Assembly: GCF_009757775.1 (NCBI RefSeq)
Contig: NZ_RHLK01000003.1
Location: 435,059 to 499,058 of the forward strand
Direction: 5' to 3'
Source of the DNA: Paenibacillus lutrae
GTDB lineage: Bacteria; Bacillota; Bacilli; Paenibacillales; NBRC-103111
DNA: 64,000 nt
In this document: positions 28,590 through 37,275 of the stretch, piece after piece
How positions within the stretch are numbered: the stretch's first letter is position 1
Layout: each line of letters begins with the position of its first letter
Translations under genes and position numbers: made by a program
Notes under the pieces: generated by a model
What the model saw: the letters and a program-made list of their open reading frames with translations, nothing else
Databases searched by the model: none
What the model was told of the DNA's origin: nothing

Positions 28590-29090
28590 TTATTTATTCT
28601 TCGAGATGTAGTTATTGGCCAGCTTCTCGATGCGCCGGTTGATTCGTGTAAAGAAACCTTCATCATTCACGGCGATCGGCGCTACAAGAATGGTATATAA
28701 GCCGAGCCGATTTCCTCCAAGTACGTCAGTGAGCATCTGATCACCGATTACAACGGTCTGTTCAGCCGTAGTGTCCATCAGTGCCAAAGCTTTACGGAAG
28801 GCGTTATTCGTCGGTTTGCGCGCGGCATGAATGAATGGAATGGATAGCGGGAGTGCAAATGCGGAGACACGGAGTTCCTGGTTATTGGAAACAATGACCA
28901 CCTTAAACCCGAGCTGCTTTACGTTACCAAGCCAATTAATAAGCTCCGGTGTAGCGTCTGCCACTTTCGCTCCTACGAGTGTATTGTCGAGGTCCGTAAT
29001 GATCCCGCGAATTCCGTTCCGCCACAGTTCCTCCAAATTAATATCGTAGATCGTCTGTGCGAACTGCCTCGGTACCAGTTTTTTAAACAA
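28590..29090 (-). CDS. yqeG: YqeG-family HAD phosphatase
   Basis: 166 residues with the HAD motif D33-L-D35-N-T and VIGDQMLTDVLGGNRLG. B. subtilis YqeG has been reported as a phosphatase; its substrate is unclear. It starts with TTG (29088-29090); GGGGTG lies seven bases upstream and no in-frame ATG fits. It is first in the operon, behind a good promoter at 29126-29155. A symmetric AAGCTTTCC hairpin at the stop has no T-tract. Confidence 0.92.
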   Translation of the reverse strand: MFKKLVPRQFAQTIYDINLEELWRNGIRGIITDLDNTLVGAKVADATPELINWLGNVKQLGFKVVIVSNNQELRVSAFALPLSIPFIHAARKPTNNAFRKALALMDTTAEQTVVIGDQMLTDVLGGNRLGLYTILVAPIAVNDEGFFTRINRRIEKLANNYISKNK

Positions 29091-29125
29091 ACATCGTCAC
29101 CCCAACCTCTTTCGAATCTATAGGA

Positions 29126-29155
29126 ACTATACCATACATGTCCAATTCCTTGCAA
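29126..29155 (-). promoter_or_regulatory. Promoter of the yqeG operon
   Basis: Minus strand: TTGCAA (29150-29155), 18 bases, TATAGT (29126-29131), 36 bases from the TTG start codon. Confidence 0.65.
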
Positions 29156-29308
29156 AAAGAAAAAGGCTGCCGCAACCAGCATGAAGGGGAAGGAGCATTT
29201 GATACAAAGCGGTCTTTCAGTAGCTTTCCCTGATAAGGGAGTCATCCATACAGCAACGGGCAGAAAACGGTTCCACCGGCATAAGATGAATGGAAATAAC
29301 TTCCTCAT

Positions 29309-29352
29309 AAAAAAGAGGAAGCCGCTTTCCTCCATAGAAGGAAACGGCTTCC
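29309..29352 (-). terminator. Terminator after the transglutaminase gene
   Basis: Stem GGAAGCCG/CGGCTTCC with an inner TTCCT/AAGGA stem, followed on the minus strand by TCTTTTTT. It ends the MoxR-DUF58-transglutaminase operon. Confidence 0.92.
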
Positions 29353-29376
29353 AATAGCCCGGAGGCCTGTCTGGCA

Positions 29377-31647
29377 TTATTTCATTTGCGCCCGCAGCGT
29401 CTTGATGCTTTGCTGCACTTTTTCCAGGTCTTCCTCTGTTACGGATGCACAGCTGTATTTGGCTTTCTCGAACAGGTCAAGTACAGGTGCCAGCTCCGGA
29501 GCAAGCCAGTAGCTCTGAGCATTCCAACGGGCAGCAGCCTCCCGGATCGTTTCATGTTCGTAGCGCACGTAGCCTTTGCGCTTGCTGTACCGGAGCAGCC
29601 GGTTCACTTCCTGCACGATATTCTGTGCATAGTTGTCGGCTCGGGGGCCGCGGTTAAATCGGCTCAAAATATTTTTGCCGGTGAACACACGGATCAGAGT
29701 GACAACGATAGCGATTAACAGCACCGCAGCGCAGAGGCCGTATGCCGTGTATTTCAACCAGGACCAGGAGCCCGCCGCATCCGATGTTCCGGATGTGTCT
29801 AAATTCGCTTCTGGCGCCTCCGCAGAAGCGGCCGGCTCGGTGTAATAGCTCTGCGGCAGGGAGAATCCGGCAGTCGGCTCGAAGGGAAGCCATCCGTAAC
29901 CCTCGAAATACACCTCCATCCAGGAATGGGCATCCGAATTGCGGATACTGTACGTACCCCCCGCATCGGGATCGGACATGGCACCCCGGATATAGCCCAA
30001 CGTGGATGCTTCATTGGAAGTGCCGGATGCATAACCCTTCACCCATCTGGCCGGAATCCCTAATGAACGGGTCAGAACGACCATAGAGGTCGAGTAATAA
30101 TCACAGTAGCCTTCCTTGATTTCGAACAGGAAGCGGTCTACGAAATCACTGCTCTTCCCTTTGGATACATCCGGTGTATTCGTATACGGATATTTACTGG
30201 AAAGGTACATTTCCAGTTCACGGACTTTACCGTAAGCGGTCGTTTCGTTCTTCGTAATATCCCGGGCTAACTGGCCAACCCGATCCGGCAGCTTATCCGG
30301 CAGCTGCAAATATTCTTGCCACTGTGATTTGTCCAGTTTGTTCATATCTACTTTCTTAAGCCCGTCCAGATCAAGCATCGGTGTCTCCGACACCAGCTCA
30401 TATTGACGGGGGTAATTCGTTCTGGGGTTAAAACGGAGCTCGCTCTGACGGCCGGACCAGCGCAGCTTGTTGTGCTGATCGGGCACAGGCTGGCTGGGAT
30501 TTTCACCTTCTTTGCCGGTATACTCAAGCAAAGTGATCTGAGCCATCGGGAAAGCCCCGAAGAGAACCGGATATACATCGTTATTGCGCATCGTAATCGT
30601 CTGCGTAATTTTATTGGTCTTGAGCTTGGAGGTATCCACTGCCGGGTCGGCGGCCAGCTTGCCGTCCGTTCCGACCGTCACAGACCTGGCGCGCTTATCC
30701 CCGCTGCTTGCTTCCCAGCCTGAGCCGGTATACAAAGCGCGGGTCTCGCCCCGGTAATACGTTCTAGCACTCGTCTCCACATTAAAAACCGGCGAGTAGT
30801 CATACTGGAACTGGCCGCCAAGCTGAGCATCGTTACGGCTGTAACCGGACGATTTGAGAAGCGGATCCGATGCTTCCGGGATAACGGTTCTCCCCGAATT
30901 GTCGCTGCTTGGCAGGAAAGAAACCTTATCCCCCTTAAACTGCCTCCAGGCTGTATACGGGTCGGTCAATATGGGATCGATAGCAGGAACGATCGCCCCC
31001 ATGGAGAACGTTATGACAATAATCAGAATGACAGGAACGATCAGCGGACCGGGATATTCGGCCAGATTCTCCCAGCTCTCCGGCGCTTTTTTCTTCAGAT
31101 TGGCAAAATGGCGCACGATCAGCATGCACAAACCGCAGAAGATAATCGTTGCCACCTGGGGCCAGAGCAGCAAGACACTGAACGAATCCCGGACGGCGAA
31201 AAACAATATAGACAAAATAACAACAAAAGATACGCCGATTTTTGTCCGGACTGCCCACATCATCATCAGGAAAACCCACCAGGCAGCAAGACCAAACCAT
31301 ATATACGGGACAAGCTGCGATACATTCGCTTGAAGCCATGTGGTCATGGAATCTACCTGGGATAAGGGAACGAACTGATACTCGAGTACAACGGCATGAA
31401 CAAGAAGTACAAGAATAATTTGCAAAAGTTCACGTACAAGATAATACAACTTGGGGATAAAATACGTAAAACAGACGGCAAATAAGGTCCACACAACGGC
31501 GGTGACGGTTTCGGGAAGCCACATGCCCTCTTCCTGGCGGATCCAGCCGACAAATTGAAATAAGAATAACAGAACCAGCAGGGACATCATTTTCTGAGTG
31601 CTCTCCGTGCCGGCCAGCCGCCGGATGATTCTCCAGAGCCTATGCAT
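29377..31647 (-). CDS. Membrane transglutaminase-like protein (TgpA type)
   Basis: 756 residues. Five or six membrane helices in the first 220 residues, an extracellular region, then a transglutaminase-like domain with EGYCDYYSTSMVVL (cysteine), DAHSWMEVYF (histidine) and WLPFEPTAGF. A further membrane helix and a DUF4129-like cytoplasmic tail follow. Its substrate is unknown. It is third in the operon with MoxR and DUF58 proteins, a common trio. ATG at 31645-31647 lies nine bases after GGGGGGTG and overlaps the DUF58 gene by eight bases. Confidence 0.88.
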   Translation of the reverse strand: MHRLWRIIRRLAGTESTQKMMSLLVLLFLFQFVGWIRQEEGMWLPETVTAVVWTLFAVCFTYFIPKLYYLVRELLQIILVLLVHAVVLEYQFVPLSQVDSMTTWLQANVSQLVPYIWFGLAAWWVFLMMMWAVRTKIGVSFVVILSILFFAVRDSFSVLLLWPQVATIIFCGLCMLIVRHFANLKKKAPESWENLAEYPGPLIVPVILIIVITFSMGAIVPAIDPILTDPYTAWRQFKGDKVSFLPSSDNSGRTVIPEASDPLLKSSGYSRNDAQLGGQFQYDYSPVFNVETSARTYYRGETRALYTGSGWEASSGDKRARSVTVGTDGKLAADPAVDTSKLKTNKITQTITMRNNDVYPVLFGAFPMAQITLLEYTGKEGENPSQPVPDQHNKLRWSGRQSELRFNPRTNYPRQYELVSETPMLDLDGLKKVDMNKLDKSQWQEYLQLPDKLPDRVGQLARDITKNETTAYGKVRELEMYLSSKYPYTNTPDVSKGKSSDFVDRFLFEIKEGYCDYYSTSMVVLTRSLGIPARWVKGYASGTSNEASTLGYIRGAMSDPDAGGTYSIRNSDAHSWMEVYFEGYGWLPFEPTAGFSLPQSYYTEPAASAEAPEANLDTSGTSDAAGSWSWLKYTAYGLCAAVLLIAIVVTLIRVFTGKNILSRFNRGPRADNYAQNIVQEVNRLLRYSKRKGYVRYEHETIREAAARWNAQSYWLAPELAPVLDLFEKAKYSCASVTEEDLEKVQQSIKTLRAQMK

Positions 31648-32884
31648 ACGGTTTTGCACCCCCCAAAGCGGCAGGCAGATCCGTTAACGATTGGATTGCG
31701 TAGCCCATAAAGCCCAGCTTGTGGATTTCCCGCACCCAGTGATCAGTCGAGGAATCTTTGACGCTTTCTACACACAGATGACAAGCAAGCATGCGCTGCT
31801 TCTCTACGCTGTGCAGAAGAGCCAGCGTATCTGTCCCTCTGCGGGGCGTCACGAAGATCACAAGCGTACCGGGAGAGAACAGCTCTTTACTATTGTTAAT
31901 GACCTGCTGCAAGGTACGGCTGCCGTCAGACTCCACCTCTACAAGGTGGTCCATCAGTATCTCGGCCTGACGGGGTCCTGTCTTAGGGAGGGCCATATAA
32001 GTGTCCTTGCCCGAGGATAATAAGCCTACAGCGATATTGCGCTGGGCGCCGAACTGAAGCAGGGAGGCCGCTGCCGATACGGCGAGTTCAAAATCAGCCT
32101 GCGTCCGGTAAATGCCGCGGTTACGGTCGATGATTATGACCATCTTCGGCAAAGTCTCTCTTTCGAACTCCTTGGATCTCCAGTTGCCCGTTCTCGCGGT
32201 CGCATTCCAGTGAATACGGGATAAACGGTCTCCGTGAATGTATTCGCGGACTCCGTTTATCTGAGTCGTTTCCCGCTGCATGCGGGCGTTGACGGAATGG
32301 TGCCTCGATCCCCGGGGAGAATGGGAAAACTGCGCCCAGTTGCGGATCTCAATTGTCTGCGGGAATACGACGAAACTGTACGGGAGATCTACCGTTCCGG
32401 TATGTTCGTACAAGCCGAATACATCCTCCGTGGCGAATTCGGCTTTCTTCATGCTGTAGTGGCCGCGGCGGAGCGGAGGGGTTTTATAGACATACTCCCC
32501 TTTGCGCATCCAATTGAGGACTACAGAACCTTTCATCCCCATTTTCTCCTTATTGCCGCGGATCATTTCGTCTTTGACAAGCAAATAAGGAATCGGCCAG
32601 GCGCCGGGCACGTGGATGCGCAGCTTGATTTGTATCGACTGTCCGGCCTGAATTCGCTCAGTATCGTCTGCCGTTATGATTTCTCTATGGGCTTCCGCCT
32701 GCCGGATTCCGCTCCATTTGCCCAGAACGAGGTATACCGTCAACAAGCTCAGGATGACAAAAAGCATCGAGGCCAGCTTGCCCCCCTGGAATAATATGAA
32801 CAGGAAGCTCAAGACCAGCAGAAAGCCCAGAATGAATGTCGCCTGTCTGCTCTTTTGGGTGGCCGAAGGGGCAAAGCGCTTCAT
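31640..32884 (-). CDS. DUF58 domain protein
   Basis: 414 residues. Two N-terminal membrane helices (about 15-33 and 37-55) precede a beta-rich region and a DUF58/vWA-like domain with the signature IHWNATARTGNWRSKEFE. Members act with MoxR ATPases, probably in assembly of membrane or surface complexes. The start overlaps the MoxR stop by four bases (ATGA). Confidence 0.92.
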   Translation of the reverse strand: MKRFAPSATQKSRQATFILGFLLVLSFLFILFQGGKLASMLFVILSLLTVYLVLGKWSGIRQAEAHREIITADDTERIQAGQSIQIKLRIHVPGAWPIPYLLVKDEMIRGNKEKMGMKGSVVLNWMRKGEYVYKTPPLRRGHYSMKKAEFATEDVFGLYEHTGTVDLPYSFVVFPQTIEIRNWAQFSHSPRGSRHHSVNARMQRETTQINGVREYIHGDRLSRIHWNATARTGNWRSKEFERETLPKMVIIIDRNRGIYRTQADFELAVSAAASLLQFGAQRNIAVGLLSSGKDTYMALPKTGPRQAEILMDHLVEVESDGSRTLQQVINNSKELFSPGTLVIFVTPRRGTDTLALLHSVEKQRMLACHLCVESVKDSSTDHWVREIHKLGFMGYAIQSLTDLPAALGGAKPYA

Positions 32885-33846
32885 CTTGCCTTCTCCAGAC
32901 GGACCGGCACCTTCGTGCGCGCCATTACCGATTCGAACACGGACCGGGGTGTCTCTCCTTCCATGCGGGCCTCCGAGGTAAGAATCAACCGGTGCCCGAG
33001 CACATAAGGGGCCAAGTATTTCACATCGTCGGGGAGCACATAATCCCGGCCGTTCAAGTATGCGTAAGCTTTAGACGCCTGAACAAGCGCAAGCGTCGCC
33101 CGGGGACTCGCGCCGAGATGGACAGCCGGATGCTCCCGCGTACCGCGTGTTATATCCACCAGATAGCGGGCAATCGCATCATCGAGATAAAGACTTCTCA
33201 CTTCATCCTGCATGGCAAGAACTTGTTCCACGCTTACCACCTGCTGAAGCTGCTCTACCGGATGCACCCGGCTCTGCGAGGATATCATTTCCAGTTCTGT
33301 CGCGCTGTCGGGATAGCCTAGGCTGAATTTGATCATAAAACGGTCCAGCTGGGCCTCCGGAAGCAGATACGTGCCTTCAAAATCTATCGGATTCTGCGTA
33401 GCGAGCAGCATAAAAGGCCGCGGGAGCGGGTAGATTTCCCCGTCCACCGTAACATGATGCTCCTCCATCGCTTCGAGTAAAGCCGATTGGGTCTTCGTAG
33501 TCGCCCGGTTTATTTCATCGACCAGCAGAATGTTGGCCATAATCGGGCCCGGCCGAAAAAAGAAAGCCTCATTCTTCGGATGGTAGATGGATACACCTGT
33601 AATATCGGTCGGCAGCAGATCGGGATTGCACTGAATGCGCCGGAATTGTCCTTGAATCGAACGCGCCAACGACTTGACGAGTACCGTCTTTCCCGTGCCG
33701 GGAACGTCCTCAAGCAGGACATGTCCTCCAGCAAGAAGCGCCGTTAACAGCAGCATAACCTCTTCACTTTTACCTAATATACATGATTCCAGATTGGATC
33801 TAATTTGCGAAATTTCACTCATTCTGGGTTGGGACACAGCAGCCAT
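32881..33846 (-). CDS. MoxR-family AAA+ ATPase
   Basis: 321 residues with Walker A PGTGKT (49-54), Walker B LLVDEINRA, sensor ATQNPIDFEGTYLLPEAQLDRF, and ASPRATLAL near sensor 2. MoxR ATPases work as chaperones for vWA/DUF58 partners. First gene of the operon with AAGGAGG before the ATG; the candidate promoter is 33895-33924. Confidence 0.95.
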   Translation of the reverse strand: MAAVSQPRMSEISQIRSNLESCILGKSEEVMLLLTALLAGGHVLLEDVPGTGKTVLVKSLARSIQGQFRRIQCNPDLLPTDITGVSIYHPKNEAFFFRPGPIMANILLVDEINRATTKTQSALLEAMEEHHVTVDGEIYPLPRPFMLLATQNPIDFEGTYLLPEAQLDRFMIKFSLGYPDSATELEMISSQSRVHPVEQLQQVVSVEQVLAMQDEVRSLYLDDAIARYLVDITRGTREHPAVHLGASPRATLALVQASKAYAYLNGRDYVLPDDVKYLAPYVLGHRLILTSEARMEGETPRSVFESVMARTKVPVRLEKAR

Positions 33847-33894
33847 ACTTCGTAAATCCTCCTTCGGGTAAAAGGTTGTGGAGTGCTAGTTTTT

Positions 33895-33924
33895 ATATTA
33901 CAGGAAAGTCGAAAGCGTGTACAA
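33895..33924 (-). promoter_or_regulatory. Candidate promoter of the MoxR operon
   Basis: Minus strand: TTGTAC (33919-33924), 18 bases, TAATAT (33895-33900), about 50 bases before the start codon. Confidence 0.5.
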
Positions 33925-34004
33925 TAATGCTCCCTATATTTTAAAAAAATCCCACACTTCGTAGGATATTGTAAATCCGCAGGCTTCGCATTTTTCCCGG
34001 TACG

Positions 34005-34037
34005 CAAAAAGTCCTGGTTCCGGAATCGAACCAGGAC
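34005..34037 (-). terminator. Terminator after spoVAE
   Basis: A perfect 10-bp stem GTCCTGGTTC/GAACCAGGAC with a 7-base loop, then TTTTT on the minus strand. Confidence 0.95.
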
Positions 34038-34074
34038 GTTTATTCAAGCGGGAAGCGGGGCCCCATCTGCCGAA

Positions 34075-34425
34075 TTATCCTTTGGGCCTGACGAACAGGG
34101 CCGCCAGGAAAGAGAAAATAATCGCGGATGAGATCCCGGCGCTTGTTACTTTGAAGATACCGGTAATGACGCCGATCCAGCCGCTTGACTGCAGCTCCTT
34201 GATCGCGCCATGTACGAGCGCATTCCCGAAGCTCGTAATCGGAACGCTTGCGCCTGCACCGGCGAATCGGACCAGCGGGTCATATAAGCCGAATCCGTCC
34301 AGAATAGCTCCGGCCACTACAAGCGTAGTCATCGTATGTGCCGGTGTAAGCTTGCCCAGGTCCATCATCAGCTGGCCGATGACACAGATCGCTCCTCCGA
34401 TAAGAAATGCCCATAGAAACTGCAT
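34075..34425 (-). CDS. spoVAE: Stage V sporulation protein AE (SpoVAEb type)
   Basis: 116 residues, nearly all membrane: four hydrophobic segments with TPAHTMTTLVVAG and the AGAGASVPITSFGNALVHGA motif shared with SpoVAC. SpoVA proteins form the channel that moves Ca-dipicolinate into the forespore and out at germination. The gap to spoVAD is two bases. Confidence 0.94.
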   Translation of the reverse strand: MQFLWAFLIGGAICVIGQLMMDLGKLTPAHTMTTLVVAGAILDGFGLYDPLVRFAGAGASVPITSFGNALVHGAIKELQSSGWIGVITGIFKVTSAGISSAIIFSFLAALFVRPKG

Positions 34426-34427
34426 GA

Positions 34428-35447
34428 TTAAGCTCCCTCCTGTCTTTCAATGGCTACCGCATGGGCGATGCAAGGAATAGATTCGCCCTGCTGGTAGGAC
34501 AGCGGGGACAACAGAGCCCCGGTGGCGACGACGAGCAGACGCCGGATTTCGCCCTTTTCAATCCGCTTGAGAAGGTGCCCGTATGTAACGACGGCCGAAC
34601 AGCCGCAGCCGCTGCCTCCGGCTTGGACACCCTGCTTCTCTATATCGTAGATCATCAGGCCGCAGTCATTGAACAACCGGCTGGGAATCGGCATTCCCTG
34701 CTCCTTCAGCAGCTCATTGACGATCTTGAATCCGACCGAAGCAAGGTCACCGGTTACAATCAGATCGTAATAGTCCGGCGAGCGCTTCATATCGCGAAAA
34801 TGAGCCACGATCGTATCGGCTGCAGCGGGTGCCATGGCGGCTCCCATATTGAAAGGATCCGTGATTCCCATGTCAATGACTTTGCCGATTGTAGCGGAGG
34901 TCACCACAGGGCCTTCCCCCTTCGCCGCTACTACAGAAGCGCCGGCACCTGTCACGGTATATTGAGCGGTAGGGGGTTTCTGCGAGCCGTATTCCGTCGG
35001 ATAGCGAAACTGCTTTTCTACCGTACAGTTATGGCTGCAGGTGCCGCTAAGCACGTATTTGGCAGCTCCCGTGCCTACCATGAGAGAGGAGATCGCCAGG
35101 CTCTCCATGGATGTAGAGCAGGCGCCGAACACGCCCAGGTAAGGGATGGATAAGGTTCTGGCCGCGAAGCTGCTGGAGATGATCTGATTCATCAAGTCTC
35201 CGCCCACGAAAAAGTTGATGTTGTCCTTCTGCATTCCCGATTTCTTAATGGCGAGATCAGCCGCGTCTTCCATTAACGCTTTCTCGGCTTTCTCCCAGCT
35301 TTTCTGCTTAAGCGTGTTGTCTTGATGAATCAAGTCAAAATCATTAGCGAGGGGGCCTTGTCCTTCATCGGGCCCGACTACGGTTGCCGCCGAGATCAGC
35401 ACCGGGGGATTATGAAATTCCCACGTTTGTCCTTTGTGACTAATCAA
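34428..35447 (-). CDS. spoVAD: Stage V sporulation protein AD
   Basis: 339 residues with a thiolase-like fold: GACSTSMESLA and GGSGCGCSAVVTYG. SpoVAD binds dipicolinic acid and acts with SpoVAC and SpoVAE. The best start is TTG at 35445-35447, which follows GGAGGA by about five bases and overlaps the spoVAC stop, giving tight coupling. No ATG near the N-terminus fits. Confidence 0.96.
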   Translation of the reverse strand: MISHKGQTWEFHNPPVLISAATVVGPDEGQGPLANDFDLIHQDNTLKQKSWEKAEKALMEDAADLAIKKSGMQKDNINFFVGGDLMNQIISSSFAARTLSIPYLGVFGACSTSMESLAISSLMVGTGAAKYVLSGTCSHNCTVEKQFRYPTEYGSQKPPTAQYTVTGAGASVVAAKGEGPVVTSATIGKVIDMGITDPFNMGAAMAPAAADTIVAHFRDMKRSPDYYDLIVTGDLASVGFKIVNELLKEQGMPIPSRLFNDCGLMIYDIEKQGVQAGGSGCGCSAVVTYGHLLKRIEKGEIRRLLVVATGALLSPLSYQQGESIPCIAHAVAIERQEGA

Positions 35448-35917
35448 TGTGCTCCTCCTCCGAATATCAGTGTAAAGATACCGACGAGAAAAGCGGTCAC
35501 GACGCCGAATACGATTACGGAGCCGGCCAGCTTGAACATATTGCTCGCGGTTCCCAGCACTAGGCCTTCACTGCGGTGCTCAATTGCCGCCGAGCACATT
35601 GAATTGGCGAATCCCGTGACCGGTACGGCCGTTCCGGCTCCCGACCACTGGGCGATCTTATCATAGACGCCCATCGAGGTCAGAATGACGGAGATAAGGA
35701 TAAGAACAGCTACTGTCGGATTAGACGCCGTTTCCTTCGTGAAGCCGAACACTTTCTCAAAGAACATCATCAAGCCCTGCCCGATTATGCAAATGAATCC
35801 CCCGACGATAAAAGCACGGATACAATTGGCGACCACGGGTCTTTTGGGTTCATTTTTCTTAGCTAACTCCTGGTATTTCTGCTGGGAAAGTGTCGTTGTC
35901 TTCTTGTTACTCGCCAT
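35444..35917 (-). CDS. spoVAC: Stage V sporulation protein AC
   Basis: 157 residues. A basic N-terminus of about 30 residues precedes four membrane segments; SGAGTAVPVTGFANSM is the family motif. B. subtilis SpoVAC is a mechanosensitive channel component for dipicolinate. ATG at 35915-35917 lies seven bases after AAGGGGGT; an ATG two codons earlier is too close. Confidence 0.95.
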   Translation of the reverse strand: MASNKKTTTLSQQKYQELAKKNEPKRPVVANCIRAFIVGGFICIIGQGLMMFFEKVFGFTKETASNPTVAVLILISVILTSMGVYDKIAQWSGAGTAVPVTGFANSMCSAAIEHRSEGLVLGTASNMFKLAGSVIVFGVVTAFLVGIFTLIFGGGAH

Positions 35918-35944
35918 CAGCATTACCCCCTTTATCTTGTGCGG

Positions 35945-36808
35945 TTATTTATAAGCTTTGCCAGACAGCTTCTGCACAGCCTCCCGGAGCGCCGCCGCAG
36001 TCTCTTCATAATTCACCCGGGCTTCGATTGTTCCGCTCGAACGCGCCAGAGAATCCATATCGGCTGTGCATTTGCGCAAGGTGGCAAGCAGCTCAGCCTG
36101 CGGCTTCTCTTTCTTGTGGCCTTTCCCGTCGTCGTAGAAATCCACATACAGCTTGTTGCTGTCTCCTACCTGGGCAAGAAAAACATTGTCTACGGTTGCG
36201 TTTAGCTTGACCAATTCCTTGTGCAGCCATTCCCTTGAAAGGGAAGATGCCGCCAGTTCTTCATCATTTATTTGTCCATCCATAATAACCGTATGAGGCA
36301 GGCTGTCCGGGCCGCTGATAATTCCCACATCCTCGACAGTCAGCGGCTGCTTATCTTTCTTAAGCAGAACACTCAGCTCACCGCTTGCTTCAAGCATGGC
36401 AAATTCAACATCAGCGACTTTAAATACACTTTTGGCCCGGAGCTGTTCCAATAATTCATCCGCCGTATAACGTTCTCTCCTTAAATTATCTTCCAGAATT
36501 TTGCCCTGCCGGATCATGACCCTGCCTTTTCCTTCAAATAAATGACGCAGCCGCTTGCTTTTCAAAGTGGTATATTCGAGTGTCAGCGGGATGAAGAACC
36601 ATAAACTGAGGGCAGCTACACCATGCAGATAATGAGCCTCGATATCCGTCGACAAGAATCCGGCAAGCTCACCCAGCGTAATACCCGTTACGTATTCAAA
36701 TAAGCTTAATTGGGAAATTTGTTTTTTGCCGAGCACCCGGGTGACCACGAACAGCATGAAGATCGCCCCCAGAGAGCGCAGCATAATATCCCCAACCCCT
36801 TCGACCAC
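35945..36808 (-). CDS. DUF421 membrane protein leading the spoVA operon
   Basis: 287 residues. Three N-terminal membrane helices (about 9-85) and a DUF421 cytoplasmic region (VFKVADVEFAMLEASGELSVL and similar). A tail of about 60 helix-prone residues (AELLATLRKCTADMDSLAR onward) resembles DUF1657. DUF421/DUF1657 proteins occur in mobile spoVA operons, where one (2Duf) raises spore wet-heat resistance. GTG at 36806-36808 follows GGAGGAGAGGGG by five bases; the longer frame would run across a terminator. spoVAC begins 27 bases after its stop. Confidence 0.8.
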   Translation of the reverse strand: MVEGVGDIMLRSLGAIFMLFVVTRVLGKKQISQLSLFEYVTGITLGELAGFLSTDIEAHYLHGVAALSLWFFIPLTLEYTTLKSKRLRHLFEGKGRVMIRQGKILEDNLRRERYTADELLEQLRAKSVFKVADVEFAMLEASGELSVLLKKDKQPLTVEDVGIISGPDSLPHTVIMDGQINDEELAASSLSREWLHKELVKLNATVDNVFLAQVGDSNKLYVDFYDDGKGHKKEKPQAELLATLRKCTADMDSLARSSGTIEARVNYEETAAALREAVQKLSGKAYK

Positions 36809-36950
36809 GATATCCCCTCTCCTCCCGGCTTTAATTGAATTCTTAGCATGTCCGGGCCGCAAGCAGGTATGAAAGGAAAAGCATGGGAAAGAATGTGAAC
36901 GGCTAGTCCTGACTCCTCTTCGCAAGAATCCTTTGAAAAATAACCTGTAA

Positions 36951-36980
36951 CAAAAACGGCTGTCTCCGGAGAGCAGCCGT
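36951..36980 (-). terminator. Terminator after the 24-residue gene
   Basis: Stem ACGGCTG/CAGCCGT with an 11-base loop containing TCCGGA, then TTTTTG on the minus strand. It separates the tiny gene at 36995-37069 from the spoVA operon. Confidence 0.8.
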
Positions 36981-36994
36981 TTGTTCATATTTCG

Positions 36995-37069
36995 TTATAA
37001 AAACCCTAAGAGAATGGCGACCAGCAGAATAAACAAGATAAGAACGGCGAGCATGTAACTCGGTTTCAC
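36995..37069 (-). CDS. 24-residue single-helix membrane peptide
   Basis: GTG (37067-37069) to TAA encodes VKPSYMLAVLIL followed by FILLVAILLGFL. AAAGGAG lies ten bases upstream and a terminator starts 14 bases downstream, so it has its own expression signals. The one-helix form recalls short YjcZ-like sporulation peptides, but the Gly/Tyr-rich start of that family is missing, so I leave it unnamed. Confidence 0.5.
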   Translation of the reverse strand: MKPSYMLAVLILFILLVAILLGFL

Positions 37070-37200
37070 GGCGGGCAGACTCCTTTAACCAATAGACTAG
37101 AATCCTTATCAGGGTATGCGTCTATACTCCGGAGAGTGAATCACCCACAGAAGGTGACGAACTGAAAGACCATAGGAATAATCGAGCGGCTCAGCGGCAT

Positions 37201-37231
37201 AAAAAAATCCCAACCTCTTTGAAGTTGGGAT
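37201..37231 (-). terminator. Terminator after the cation diffusion facilitator gene
   Basis: Stem ATCCCAAC/GTTGGGAT with a 9-base loop, followed by seven T on the minus strand. Confidence 0.9.
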
Positions 37232-37275
37232 TGTATCCGGTTCATTAAAATAATTTAGGGCTGGATGAAAGAGAA

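Noticed and set aside
28567-28590. Perfect AAGCTTTCC hairpin at the yqeG stop as a terminator
   Set aside because: No T-tract on the minus strand (CACTTTG follows), and yqeH-yqeG are normally co-transcribed.
34011-34037. tRNA-like T-arm (GGTTCGATTCC on the minus strand)
   Set aside because: The sequence is the stem and loop of a perfect terminator; no acceptor, D or anticodon arm is present.
36809-36988. Upstream extension of the DUF421 protein by 60 residues
   Set aside because: The extension reads through a terminator hairpin and has no membrane or domain sense; the GTG at 36806-36808 has a strong ribosome site.
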